Positions 7,893 through 15,739 of a stretch of 49,303 nt of DNA are shown here, in pieces. Made by a program: the position numbers and the translations under genes. Each line of letters begins with the position of its first letter. The stretch's first letter is position 1. Source of the stretch: Hyphomonadaceae bacterium BL14 (GTDB taxonomy: Bacteria > Pseudomonadota > Alphaproteobacteria > Caulobacterales > Maricaulaceae); assembly GCA_027627705.1 (NCBI GenBank), contig CP091242.1, positions 1,645,581 to 1,694,883 on the forward strand, given 5' to 3'. The notes beneath the pieces are model-generated. The model ran no database searches, was not told where the DNA came from, and saw nothing but the letters and a program-made list of their open reading frames with translations.

Positions 7893-8699
7893 GTGACCGT
7901 TCAGCCCCCCGCAAAGGCCGCGCGCGTCAGCGCGAAAACCGATTGGCGCCTGCGGCCCATCGTGCTGTGCGAGCCGAGCGGATTTCTGCGCCGCCTGACC
8001 GTCGACATTCTGCGCCATGCCGGGGCCGAGCGTATCACCGCCGTGGACGACGCCGAGGGCGCACTCTGGTTCATGCGTCAGACCCGGCGCGCGATTCTGG
8101 TGGCAGGCTGGCTGGACAACCCCGAGGCGGGCGACGCCGCCGATCTGGTGCGCCGCATGCGTCAGGATGCCAGCCCGGCAGGGCTCGCGCCCTCGCTCAT
8201 CGTGTCCTCGCGCCGTGACATGACCGATATGGAGCGCGCGCGCGATAGCGGCGTGGACGCGCTCGTGCTGCGCCCCGTGGCTCCCAAAGACATCATTGTC
8301 CGCCTTGACCAGCTGGTGCAGCGCCGGCGCCCCTTTGTGCGCAGCGAGCATTTTGCCGGACCCGACCGGCGCATCCGTCCGGGTTCGGAGGCCGCCTTCA
8401 AGCGCAATGTGGATGTGACAGCGGGCCTGACCACGCCCATCGAGGCAGCCCGCGCCCAGGCCTACGCCATGATTGTGCGCATGCGCCGGCGCCAAGACCC
8501 CCTGGCCGAGCGCGTGGGCCGGTCGCTGGCGCGCAGCCTGGAAAACGCCGAGTCGCTGGGGCCGAAAGAAGCGCAAATCACGTCGCTGCATCGCGCGACA
8601 CTGGCCAAGCTGGAGGCGCTGCACGGCGCGCCCGGCGAAGTGCGCGCTGAAATCGTGGACAGCCTGGAGCGGCTGACCGCCCGGCGGCGCGCCGCCTGA
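7893..8699 (+). CDS. Degenerate CheY-like receiver protein
   Basis: A 268-residue protein with a receiver-like fold at residues 20-145 and an alpha-helical, arginine-rich C-terminal part (about 180-268) with no recognised output domain. The phosphorylation chemistry is missing. The acidic pair is CEP (residues 26-28), the phospho-acceptor Asp is replaced by Gly72 in ILVAGWLD, the switch Ser/Thr is S105/S106, and the invariant Lys of the KP motif is Arg127 (VLRP). It should therefore be a phosphorylation-independent pseudo-receiver, perhaps a protein-binding module. The GTG start has GAGGAGA about 9 nt upstream. It lies alone before the thioesterase pair. The fold assignment is moderately sure; the function is unknown. 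Confidence 0.72.
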   Translation: MTVQPPAKAARVSAKTDWRLRPIVLCEPSGFLRRLTVDILRHAGAERITAVDDAEGALWFMRQTRRAILVAGWLDNPEAGDAADLVRRMRQDASPAGLAPSLIVSSRRDMTDMERARDSGVDALVLRPVAPKDIIVRLDQLVQRRRPFVRSEHFAGPDRRIRPGSEAAFKRNVDVTAGLTTPIEAARAQAYAMIVRMRRRQDPLAERVGRSLARSLENAESLGPKEAQITSLHRATLAKLEALHGAPGEVRAEIVDSLERLTARRRAA

Positions 8700-8740
8700 C
8701 GCACTGGCGTTGGGGCCTGCGCGCGGCTAACTAGGCGCTC

Positions 8741-9274
8741 ATGACAGACGATCTTCAATCAAGGCTCGACCAGCTGGCACCGCTTCTGGTGGCCGGCAGC
8801 CCCCATGCCGCCGATCTCGGCTTTGTGCTGGACGCGGTGCGGCCGGGCGAAGCTGTCGTGCGCGCGCCCTATCGCGAAGACCTGGTGGGCGATCCCGACA
8901 CCGGCGTGACCCATGGCGGCGTGGTGACGGCGCTGCTGGATCACGCCTCGGGCACGGCAGCGTTTGCCGGACTGGGTGGCGACAAGGCCCTGGCGACGCT
9001 GGATCTGCGCATCGACTATATGCGCCCGGCCGCGCCGGGCCGCGCGATCATCGCCGAAGCGCATACGGTGAAGGTCTCCGGCCTCATCGCCTTTGTCAGC
9101 GCCATCGCCCATGACGGCGACCGAAATGATCCGGTGGCGACATCTCATGCCGCCTTCATGGTGTCGCGCGTCAGCCAGGAAGCCGCCGAGCGCGTACGCG
9201 CTGACATCGAGGCGGGGCGCGCCGGCCCCTATACCCGCACGCCGGGCCCGGGCCAGGCGGGGGGCGCACGATGA
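8741..9274 (+). CDS. PaaI-type hot-dog thioesterase (first of two)
   Basis: A 177-residue acyl-CoA thioesterase of the PaaI/YdiI hot-dog family. The signature THGGVVTALLDHASG lies at about residues 64-78, followed by the conserved LDLRIDYMRPA strand (about 88-98). Such enzymes hydrolyse aryl- or acyl-CoA esters; the substrate is not predictable. The C-terminal tail after residue 150 is longer than usual. It shares an ATGA overlap with a second, shorter thioesterase, so the two are co-translated and may form a heteromeric assembly. Confidence 0.87.
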   Translation: MTDDLQSRLDQLAPLLVAGSPHAADLGFVLDAVRPGEAVVRAPYREDLVGDPDTGVTHGGVVTALLDHASGTAAFAGLGGDKALATLDLRIDYMRPAAPGRAIIAEAHTVKVSGLIAFVSAIAHDGDRNDPVATSHAAFMVSRVSQEAAERVRADIEAGRAGPYTRTPGPGQAGGAR

Positions 9275-9684
9275 GCGCGCGCCTGTCATTGCTGATGAAC
9301 AGCCCCTATGTGCGCCGCCTCGGCGTGCGCTTTGACGATCATGGCGATGAGCTGACGGGCATTTTGCCCTACGCCGAGGCGCTGGTGGGCAATCCGCTGA
9401 TCCCGGCCCTGCATGGCGGGGCAATAGGGGCTTTCATGGAGATCACGGCCTCGGCCGGCCTGCTGGCCGCCAGTGATCTGGCCGCTCTGCCCAAGCCCAT
9501 CGATGTGTCCATCGACTATCTGCGCCCGGTGCGCCCGGCGGATGTCTATGCCCGCGCGACCATCACCCGGCAAGGCTCTCGCGTGGCCAATGTGCGTGTG
9601 GAAGCCTGGCAGGAGCGCCGCGCCGCTCCGGTCGCGACGCTCCATGGTCATTTCCTGGTCAAGCCGTCCGGCTCGGCCAGTTAG
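9271..9684 (+). CDS. PaaI-type hot-dog thioesterase (second of two)
   Basis: A 137-residue hot-dog protein with the PaaI pattern ALHGGAIGAFMEITASAG (about residues 46-63) and the IDVSIDYLRPVRPADVYARATI strand pair (about 74-95). In the first thioesterase the active-site helix reads HGGVVTALLDHASG; here an acidic residue is kept (FME) but the neighbourhood differs, so substrate range may differ. It is translationally coupled to the upstream copy (4-bp overlap). Its stop codon overlaps that of the convergent SIMPL gene in TTAG (9681-9684). Confidence 0.85.
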   Translation: MSARLSLLMNSPYVRRLGVRFDDHGDELTGILPYAEALVGNPLIPALHGGAIGAFMEITASAGLLAASDLAALPKPIDVSIDYLRPVRPADVYARATITRQGSRVANVRVEAWQERRAAPVATLHGHFLVKPSGSAS

Positions 9685-10391
9685 CCTTCAATCTCCCAGG
9701 CGGCGTTGACGGTCGCCTCGATGGTGATTTCGCCGGCGGCGACGGGAGTGGAGGCGCTGTCGGAGCGGGCCATGGCGTACATCGCGGTCTCGGGCCGGTA
9801 GCTGCCGCTTTCAGAGAAGCTCACCAGACGCACAATCTGGAACCCGCCTGCATCCGCGTAGAGGTCCCGCAGGGCGTGCAGCTCGGCCACCGCCGCACGG
9901 CGGGCCTCATTGCGGGCCTCGTCCTCGCCCGAATAGCCAAAGCGCACGCCTTCCAGCTGATTGGCACCAGCGGTCACCATGGCGTCGATCACCTGACCGG
10001 TGCGGTCCAGATCGCGGATCAGCGCCGTGACGGTATTGCGCGCCTCATAGCCGGTGATCAGGGGCGACTGGTTCGAATCGCGCCCCGGCTGGGTATAGAC
10101 CGGCGACACGGTCAGCTGGCGGGTCTGCATGTCCCGCTCGGCCACGCCGGCGCGGCGCAGTTCGGCGAACACGCGGGTCATGGCCTGGCTGTTGGCGCGC
10201 AAGGCGTCGGCGGCAGTGTCGCCACGCGTCACCACGCCGGACGAGATATGGGCCTGGTCCGGCGTCACCGTGACACTGCCCGTGGCGGACAGGTCCAGAC
10301 GCGCTGGTTCCGGGGCCTCGGACTGGGCGAAAGCGGCGGGTGCGGCGGCCAGCATGACCGGTAGCATGACAAGAAGGGCAAGTTGGCGCAT
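9681..10391 (-). CDS. SIMPL (DUF541) domain periplasmic protein
   Basis: A 236-residue exported protein with a signal peptide (predicted cut after AFA, residue 22) and a SIMPL/DUF541 domain spanning the rest: LDLSATGSVTVTPDQAHISSGVVTRG..., QTRQLTVSPVY..., and the C-terminal PVAAGEITIEATVNAAWEIE strand. Bacterial members (YggE, BP26) are oligomeric periplasmic or outer-membrane proteins linked to oxidative-stress tolerance; the molecular function is not settled. The gene is monocistronic, converges on the thioesterase pair with shared stop bases, and faces the tRNA promoter region. Confidence 0.88.
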   Translation of the reverse strand: MRQLALLVMLPVMLAAAPAAFAQSEAPEPARLDLSATGSVTVTPDQAHISSGVVTRGDTAADALRANSQAMTRVFAELRRAGVAERDMQTRQLTVSPVYTQPGRDSNQSPLITGYEARNTVTALIRDLDRTGQVIDAMVTAGANQLEGVRFGYSGEDEARNEARRAAVAELHALRDLYADAGGFQIVRLVSFSESGSYRPETAMYAMARSDSASTPVAAGEITIEATVNAAWEIEG

Positions 10392-10582
10392 GGGTAAGCT
10401 CCTGTTTTGGCGGCCCGATGGACCGCACGGCCCAGATCAGCCGCCGATCACGGCACCAATGGGGCGCCCGCGCGGCAGTCTCCGGGAGATGCGGCACTCT
10501 ACCACGGCGCAGATCAGGATGCGCTGACACAGATGGGTGTGGGGCGAGGCGCGCCCCGGGACACCCGGCTGGCGATGCGCGC

Positions 10583-10611
10583 TTGGCGCGCGCGCATGTC
10601 CGCGCTATGAA
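10583..10611 (+). promoter_or_regulatory. Promoter of the tRNA gene
   Basis: TTGGCG (-35, 10583-10588), a 17-bp spacer and TATGAA (-10, 10606-10611) lie 22 bp before the tRNA 5' end, the right place for a short-leader tRNA transcript. Confidence 0.55.
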
Positions 10612-10633
10612 ACCGCCCTTGCGCAATCGCGCC

Positions 10634-10710
10634 GGGCCTGTAGCTCAATTGGTTAGAGTCGGCGGCTCATAACCGCTTGGTTGGGGGTTCGAGTCCCTCC
10701 GGGCCCACCA
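10634..10710 (+). tRNA. tRNA with CAT anticodon, probably tRNA-Ile2 (lysidine type)
   Basis: A 77-nt cloverleaf folds fully. Acceptor GGGCCTG pairs with CGGGCCC (one G-T pair), D stem GCTC/GAGT, anticodon arm GGCGG-CTCATAA-CCGCT, T arm GGGGG-TTCGAGT-CCCTC, and an encoded discriminator A plus CCA. The anticodon is CAT. It is not the initiator type, because the anticodon stem lacks the three G-C pairs. C4-G69 and C5-G68 and the similarity of the anticodon arm and variable loop to Escherichia coli tRNA-Ile2 favour the isoleucine tRNA whose C34 is changed to lysidine by TilS. An elongator methionine tRNA is the alternative. Confidence 0.9.
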
Positions 10711-10719
10711 TTTTTCCTG

Positions 10720-10980
10720 GTCCTCCCTCGCTCCGCTCGGTCGGTCCTCGCTGACGCTGCGGGCGGGCGGTCGCCCTTGCGAACCCTGCGGGTTCGGGGT
10801 GTGCCTGTTTAGTCCTCCCTCGCTCCGCCCGGTAGGTCCTCGCTAAAGCTGCGAGCGCGCGGGTTGCGCTCTCGCCTCGGCGAAGCCGGGGCTTCGCTCC
10901 GGCGTAGCTGGGTGCGGGGCTTCGCCGCGGGGCTGCGTCCTCCCTCGCTCCGCCCGGACGGTCATGGCCGACGCTGCGGG
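10720..10980. repeat. Three degenerate 44-bp direct repeats with hairpins
   Basis: Copies at 10720-10763, 10812-10855 and 10937-10980 all begin GTCCTCCCTCGCTCCGC and end near CGCTGCGGG; the middle copy ends in CTGCGAG. Between them lie hairpins CGAACCC/GGGTTCG (10780-10796) and CGAAGC/GCTTCG (10881-10896). The tRNA-to-glycosyltransferase interval (10711-11044) holds no gene; these repeats are its only structure. They look like dispersed REP-type intergenic elements. Confidence 0.7.
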
Positions 10981-11044
10981 TAGGATTGGAAAGCGGGCGG
11001 AGCCTCGCGCGCAGGCTGAAGCGGACTGTTTGCAGCGCGATGCA

Positions 11045-11665
11045 TCATGTCACCCAGCCCACCATGCGCGGCCTGGGAAGGCCATGAAAGCAGACAATAG
11101 AAGCCCCGTTCGGCACGCCATTCTGCGCGACATTGGCAACCATATAGGAAGCGACCCGGCCCGGGGCAGCGTCCTGGATCCGGCCAACATGATCATCTAG
11201 GAGCCAGTGCAGGAATTCGCCGTCGCCGCGAAACCGGCTCATCACACCCTCCATACCGTGCATCCAGACGTACCGCCTCACGCGATCAATTGCGTCTCGG
11301 CGCAGGATCATCAGGCCTGACTGCGCGAGTTCCGGAGACACCAGATCACTCAACAGATAGCTGCGCTCCCCAAGCATCCACATCCAGGTAAAGTCGTGCA
11401 CGAAAACCGTGTCGAGGTCCGCATAGATAAAGCCTCCTGGAAGCTGCAGGAACAGGTTCAGCTTTGCCCACCATCCGGGTAAATCAACGCACATCGGTAT
11501 GAAATGCACGCCTGCTATTGAAGGCGCGCTATTTAAATCGTCATGGATACAATGTATTTTTACAGGAACAGATAAATTGGCGATGCTTTTCGCCATTTCT
11601 TCGAGGTAGTCGTAATCATACTCGTCTGACCGCTTCAGGACGGTATGCAGAACCAAGTCACCCAT
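11045..11665 (-). CDS. Putative glycosyltransferase with DLD motif, AT-rich
   Basis: A 206-residue protein with WWAKLNLFLQLPGGFIYADLD at its centre: a W-W-K-L segment followed by a D-x-D metal-nucleotide-sugar motif, and QSGLMILRR downstream. This is the layout of small GT-A (GT8-like) sugar transferases. No close family or acceptor can be named. Base composition is visibly more AT-rich than all neighbours (for example around 11515-11640), suggesting recent transfer, and the gene stands alone between the repeat cluster and an SDR gene. The ATG at 11665 is preferred; an in-frame GTG at 11692 would add 9 residues. Neither has a strong ribosome binding site. Confidence 0.6.
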   Translation of the reverse strand: MGDLVLHTVLKRSDEYDYDYLEEMAKSIANLSVPVKIHCIHDDLNSAPSIAGVHFIPMCVDLPGWWAKLNLFLQLPGGFIYADLDTVFVHDFTWMWMLGERSYLLSDLVSPELAQSGLMILRRDAIDRVRRYVWMHGMEGVMSRFRGDGEFLHWLLDDHVGRIQDAAPGRVASYMVANVAQNGVPNGASIVCFHGLPRPRMVGWVT

Positions 11666-11756
11666 CAGCCACCAACACAATGCCGCCCTCACCGCCTCAT
11701 CAAAGATAGCGGAAAGCGCGTTATGGTTGCAACTTAATACCGTCTCATCTCACCCC

Positions 11757-12545
11757 TCAAACCTTCCGCGTCTCCCGCCGCGTCATCCACCGCAGCACCG
11801 GCGCGGGCGCGAGCTTCATCAGCCACATCGCGCGGCGCATGGCGGCGCCGGTGAGGACGAAGCGGCGGTTCTGGTCGAGCCCGGCGATGATGTCGCTGGC
11901 GACCTCTTCGGCGGTGGTGGCGGTGAAGCTGGTGAAGGTGCGCACGCCCTCCATCCCGGCGCGTTTGAGGAAGGGCGTGTCGGATATGGCGGACGGGCAC
12001 ACCGTCATCACCCGCACCGGGCTGTTCGCCTCCTCCAGCTCGGCAGTGAGCGCTTCGGAGTAGTGCTTCACGAAGGCCTTGGTGGCGGCATAGACGGCGA
12101 GGTCCGGCGCGGGCACGAAGGCGGAATTGGACGCGATATTGACGATGGTTCCGCCGCCGCGCGCCGTCATGGCGGGCAGGACGAGGCGCGTGAGCGCATG
12201 CAGCGCTGCGATATTGACCGCGATCATCGCCTGCTCGGCCTCCAGCGCCAGGTTGGACGACGGGCCGTAGACGCCAAACCCGGCATTATTGATCAGGAGA
12301 TCGCAGCCGCCCTGAGTTTCAGCCCACTCGAACACGCGCTGCGGCGCATCCGGGACGGCGAGATCAAGGGCCAGCCCCTCAATCAGCGCGCCGGGGAGTG
12401 TGGCGAGGAGCGCCTCGCGCGCCGCAGCGATCTCGTCTTCGCTCAAGGAGACCCACAGCAAGCGCCAGCCTCGCGCGGCGAGACGGCGGGAGACTTCCAG
12501 CCCGATGCCGCTGGATCCGCCGGTGATCAGGGCCGTCTGGGTCAT
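11757..12545 (-). CDS. Short-chain dehydrogenase/reductase
   Basis: A 262-residue SDR with the cofactor motif TGGSSGIG (residues 8-15), NNAG (about 88-91), a catalytic Ser in NIASNSAF and the YAATK active-site motif. The pattern (NAGFGVYGP, FVKHYSEALTAELE) matches the classical SDR group often annotated YqjQ/DltE-like. The C-terminus (about residues 230-262) adds a hydrophobic, basic segment ending in RRETRKV that may bind the membrane. The start at 12545 overlaps the stop of the upstream strictosidine-synthase-like gene in ATGA, so the two are co-translated. The substrate is unknown. Confidence 0.85.
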   Translation of the reverse strand: MTQTALITGGSSGIGLEVSRRLAARGWRLLWVSLSEDEIAAAREALLATLPGALIEGLALDLAVPDAPQRVFEWAETQGGCDLLINNAGFGVYGPSSNLALEAEQAMIAVNIAALHALTRLVLPAMTARGGGTIVNIASNSAFVPAPDLAVYAATKAFVKHYSEALTAELEEANSPVRVMTVCPSAISDTPFLKRAGMEGVRTFTSFTATTAEEVASDIIAGLDQNRRFVLTGAAMRRAMWLMKLAPAPVLRWMTRRETRKV

Positions 12546-13603
12546 GGCAACGTCTCTGGCCAGGCAAACGCGTCCACGCTTTCGCGCTCCAGCCCGCCGA
12601 CCCAGATACGGCCCTGCCAGGGGGCCATGCCGGTGGCGCCATAGGGCTGATCGTCCGGCCCGTGGATGACGTGAACGGGCGTTCCGTCGCGATCCACAGC
12701 CAGGATCATCACCGGGCGCGGCGGCAGAGGCGGCAGGCCGGCGATCTGGATCCAGCGCCAAATCAGGCGCTTGACGAAGGGGCGCGGGTGCAGCGCCTCG
12801 ATGTCGGCGGCGCGCAAGGACGGCATGGCGATCCACAACAGGCCCGTTTCGGGATCGAAATGCATGTTGTCAGGATAACCCGGCAGGCCGTCCAGGAAGG
12901 GTTCCAGGACGCCCGTATCCGGGTCCAGCGTCCAGACCCGCGCCGCCCAGGTCTCGTTGATATAGACAACGCCCGTCGCCGGATCGTGGGTAACGCCATT
13001 GGCGAAGGCGAGGCCATCGGCCAGCACCTCGTACTCATCCGGTCCGCGCACGCGGTAGATGACGCCCGTCGCCTCGCCCTCCAGATAGGAGGTCATGTAG
13101 TTGCCATACCCATAGCGCTTGGACGCATCCGACAGGATGACCGAGCCGTCGGCCAGCACGGTGATGTCGTCGGTGAACACCAGGCGGCCTTCGGGTTCCT
13201 GCGCCAGCCAGACCTCCCAGTCATTGCCGCCGGTATGCATGAGCAGGCCCCGCAGCGCGTCAGCCACGAACAGCGTGCCGTCAGGACCAAAGCCCAGCCC
13301 CAGCGGGCGCCCGCCGGTATGGGCGAATTCGCTCCAGCCGCCATCCGCGTCGCGCGCCATGATGCGCCCGTCCTGCAGCCCGGCATACAGCCGCCCATCG
13401 GGGCCGGGCTCGATGTCCTCCGCGCCGATGAGACCGGATTCGCGGATTTCAGGAGACACAGGCTCGATATCGAACAGGGCCGCCAGCGCCGGATCGGGCG
13501 GTGTGGGTTCGAACTTCACGGCGCTCAGCGATCCGGGCCCGTAGGCGGCCAGCACCACCAGCAGCACCAGCGTGGCGATGATCGAGACAATCCAGCGCGT
13601 CAT
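12542..13603 (-). CDS. Strictosidine synthase/SMP-30-like membrane-anchored beta-propeller
   Basis: A 353-residue protein with an N-terminal membrane anchor (residues 4-22) and a six-bladed beta-propeller of the strictosidine-synthase/APMAP type: GAEDIEPGPDGRLYAG, GRPLGLGFGPDGTLFVADA, FANGVTHDPATGVVYINET, PGYPDNMHFDPETGLLWIAM. Family members are calcium-dependent hydrolases (lactonase, arylesterase) or enzymes of unknown substrate. The acidic and Asn residues expected to bind the metal are in place, but activity is not predictable. It is co-translated with the following SDR and lies downstream of kynureninase with a 64-bp gap. Confidence 0.82.
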   Translation of the reverse strand: MTRWIVSIIATLVLLVVLAAYGPGSLSAVKFEPTPPDPALAALFDIEPVSPEIRESGLIGAEDIEPGPDGRLYAGLQDGRIMARDADGGWSEFAHTGGRPLGLGFGPDGTLFVADALRGLLMHTGGNDWEVWLAQEPEGRLVFTDDITVLADGSVILSDASKRYGYGNYMTSYLEGEATGVIYRVRGPDEYEVLADGLAFANGVTHDPATGVVYINETWAARVWTLDPDTGVLEPFLDGLPGYPDNMHFDPETGLLWIAMPSLRAADIEALHPRPFVKRLIWRWIQIAGLPPLPPRPVMILAVDRDGTPVHVIHGPDDQPYGATGMAPWQGRIWVGGLERESVDAFAWPETLP

Positions 13604-13667
13604 GACAGCCCTCCCCGGCTATGGTTGGCGCGAGCGTGCGCGAGGCGGACGGGACGCGCAAGCGTGA

Positions 13668-14879
13668 TCAGGTCACCGCCTTGCGGGTGGTGAATTCCGG
13701 CCGGTCCCAGGCGCGTGTCTCGATCACCTCGGCCAGCGCCGCGCCCGCATCGAACACCTCCACATGGGAGAGGTAGAGCGGGTTGAAGCCGAACCGCATC
13801 AGGTCCGGCGCGCGGAAATCGCCGGTCATGCCGCGCGCGATCATCGCCTGGACGATGGCGTAGCCCTGCTCATGGCGCAGCACCACATGGCCGCCGCGCC
13901 GCTCGCCAATGCCCGGACACGCGGTCTCGAGCCCCAGCGCTTGCGCGCGCTCCAGAAGGATGTCGCCCAGCACGCCGGCCTTGGCCTCCACCCGCGCCAT
14001 ATCCACGCCGTCATAGGCGTCCAGCGCGCCGTCCAGCGTGGACAGCGCCAGGATGGAGGGCGAGCTGGTGCGCCAGCGCACGATGCCGTCCGCCGGGGCG
14101 TAGGGGTCCTCAAACCCGAACGGCCGGGCATGCCCGAGCCAGCCGGTCACCGGATGCTCCAGCTTTGGCGTCTCACCCCGTGCGCAATAGAGGAAGGCGG
14201 GCGCGCCGGGGCCGCCATTCAAAAACTTGTACCCGCAGCCCACGGCGTATCGCGCGCCCCAGGCCTTGAGCTTCAGGTCCACCAGGCCCGTGGCGTGGCT
14301 GAGATCCCAGATGATGGAGAGGCCCCGCGCGGCGGCTTCGCGCTCCCAGCGCTCGAAATCGGCGATGCGCGCGCTTTTGTAATGCACCGCGCTTTTGACC
14401 AGCACGCGCACGTCGTCCGGCAATTCAGACGGCGGGGTATCGGGCGCCACGCGGTGGAAGGGCGCGCCGGACATGCGCGACAGGCCCTCCAGCACATGGC
14501 CGTCTGTGGGAAACTCGCCCGCCTCGGCGGCCAGCGCCCCGCCCTCGCGCGCAATCAGGGCGGCGGCCAGCTTGAAGATATTGATGGTGACGGTGTCGAT
14601 GGCGATCACCTCATCACCGTCCACGCCGATCAGGCGGGCGAGCCTTGCGCCCAGCGTCAGCGGCAGATCCATCCAGCCGGCCGCATTCCATGACCCGATC
14701 AGGCCCTCAGCCCACTCCTGACGTGCCGCCGTGTCGAGCCGTTTGAGCGCGCTGTTTGGCGGCGGCCCCAGCGAATTGCCGTCGAGATAGATATCGCCTG
14801 CCCGCAGCGCGAACAGCGCCCGGCGGTCTTTGAGCGGATCGGCGGCGTCCAGCGCCGCGCAGGCCTCGCGCGTGCGCAT
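13668..14879 (-). CDS. kynU: Kynureninase
   Basis: A 403-residue PLP-dependent enzyme that hydrolyses kynurenine to anthranilate and alanine (or 3-hydroxykynurenine to 3-hydroxyanthranilate) in tryptophan degradation. Visible hallmarks are LDGNSLGPP (residues 32-40), WDLSHATG with the PLP-binding Asp192, GCGYKFLNGGPG with the Schiff-base Lys218, and VRWRTSSPSILAL. The length fits the family. The start at 14879 places it 5 bp after the upstream SDR stop, in operon with it; the longer open frame to 14930 would overlap that gene and lacks a family-like N-terminus. No tryptophan dioxygenase or kynurenine formamidase gene is present in the window. Confidence 0.93.
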   Translation of the reverse strand: MRTREACAALDAADPLKDRRALFALRAGDIYLDGNSLGPPPNSALKRLDTAARQEWAEGLIGSWNAAGWMDLPLTLGARLARLIGVDGDEVIAIDTVTINIFKLAAALIAREGGALAAEAGEFPTDGHVLEGLSRMSGAPFHRVAPDTPPSELPDDVRVLVKSAVHYKSARIADFERWEREAAARGLSIIWDLSHATGLVDLKLKAWGARYAVGCGYKFLNGGPGAPAFLYCARGETPKLEHPVTGWLGHARPFGFEDPYAPADGIVRWRTSSPSILALSTLDGALDAYDGVDMARVEAKAGVLGDILLERAQALGLETACPGIGERRGGHVVLRHEQGYAIVQAMIARGMTGDFRAPDLMRFGFNPLYLSHVEVFDAGAALAEVIETRAWDRPEFTTRKAVT

Positions 14880-14884
14880 CGGCG

Positions 14885-15661
14885 TCAGAGCGGCCCGCGC
14901 GCGGTGATGCCCGCATCGATGATCAGGCACTGTCCGGTCATGTAGCTCGACGCATCGCTCGCCAGGAAGTGGATGGCCGCGGCCATGTCTTCAGGCTGTC
15001 CCACGCGCTGGATCGAGAAATTGCGCTTCATCATGTCGTCCAGCGCAGGATCGGCGGTCAGCGCCGAAGCCAGCTTGGTCTCGGTCAGGCCCGGGCACAG
15101 GGCATTCACGCGGATTTTGTGGGCACCGTATTCCTGGGCCAGCACCTGGGTCATGGAGATCACGGCGGCTTTCGACACCGAGTACACACCCTGGAAGAAT
15201 CCCGGACGGATGCCGTTGATGGAGGCGACATTGATGATCGAGCCGCCGCCCTGGGCCGACATCATCGGAATCGCCAGCGAGGACAGGAAGAACGGGCCTT
15301 TGACATTGACCTCCATCGTCTTGTCCCAGGCGCCGTCCGGGGTTTTGGCGGCCTCGCCGAAATACGGGCTGGTGGCGCCGTTATTGACCAGGATGTCCAG
15401 CCGGCCTTCGGTCTTCTGGATCGATTCGATCGCCGCTTCGCGGTGCTCGGCCTCGCCCAGATGCAGGACCATGGCGCGGGCCTGGCCGCCCTCGGCCTTG
15501 ATCTCGTCAGCCACGCGCTGGCAATCGTCCAGCTTGCGGCTGGAGCAGATCACCATGGCGCCATTGCGCGCCAGGCGCTTGGCCGCAGCCTCGCCAATCC
15601 CGCGGCTGGCACCAGCGATGAGCGCGACCTTGCCCTTGAGCGACAGATCCTGTTCGGACAT
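14885..15661 (-). CDS. Short-chain dehydrogenase/reductase
   Basis: A 258-residue classical SDR: GASRGIGE cofactor loop (residues 17-24), NNGA (about 92-95), catalytic Ser in INVASINGIRPG and YSVSK (Tyr and Lys both present), then PGLTETKLA and a C-terminal GITARGPL. The sequence is that of a typical 3-oxoacyl-ACP or secondary-alcohol dehydrogenase and is commonly annotated only as an SDR. It is followed 5 bp later by kynU. Between its start and the MerR gene lies a 78-bp gap. It could equally serve the acyl-CoA catabolic locus next door, as a hydroxyacyl-CoA or alcohol dehydrogenase. Confidence 0.85.
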   Translation of the reverse strand: MSEQDLSLKGKVALIAGASRGIGEAAAKRLARNGAMVICSSRKLDDCQRVADEIKAEGGQARAMVLHLGEAEHREAAIESIQKTEGRLDILVNNGATSPYFGEAAKTPDGAWDKTMEVNVKGPFFLSSLAIPMMSAQGGGSIINVASINGIRPGFFQGVYSVSKAAVISMTQVLAQEYGAHKIRVNALCPGLTETKLASALTADPALDDMMKRNFSIQRVGQPEDMAAAIHFLASDASSYMTGQCLIIDAGITARGPL

Positions 15662-15739
15662 GGAATTCCTCCCGTTTTGAGTCTTGTTTGAGATGTGTTG
15701 CGGCGCACCCTAGCGGGGCAAATGCGCAGTGGCGAGCCC

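Noticed and set aside
10634..11665. Genomic island integrated at the tRNA
   Set aside because: No integrase and no duplicated tRNA 3' end are visible; only one gene shows odd composition.
11757..12836. Extended start of the SDR gene at 12836
   Set aside because: The added 97 residues are out of frame inside the strictosidine-synthase-like gene and lack family resemblance; the Rossmann motif begins right after the ATG at 12545.
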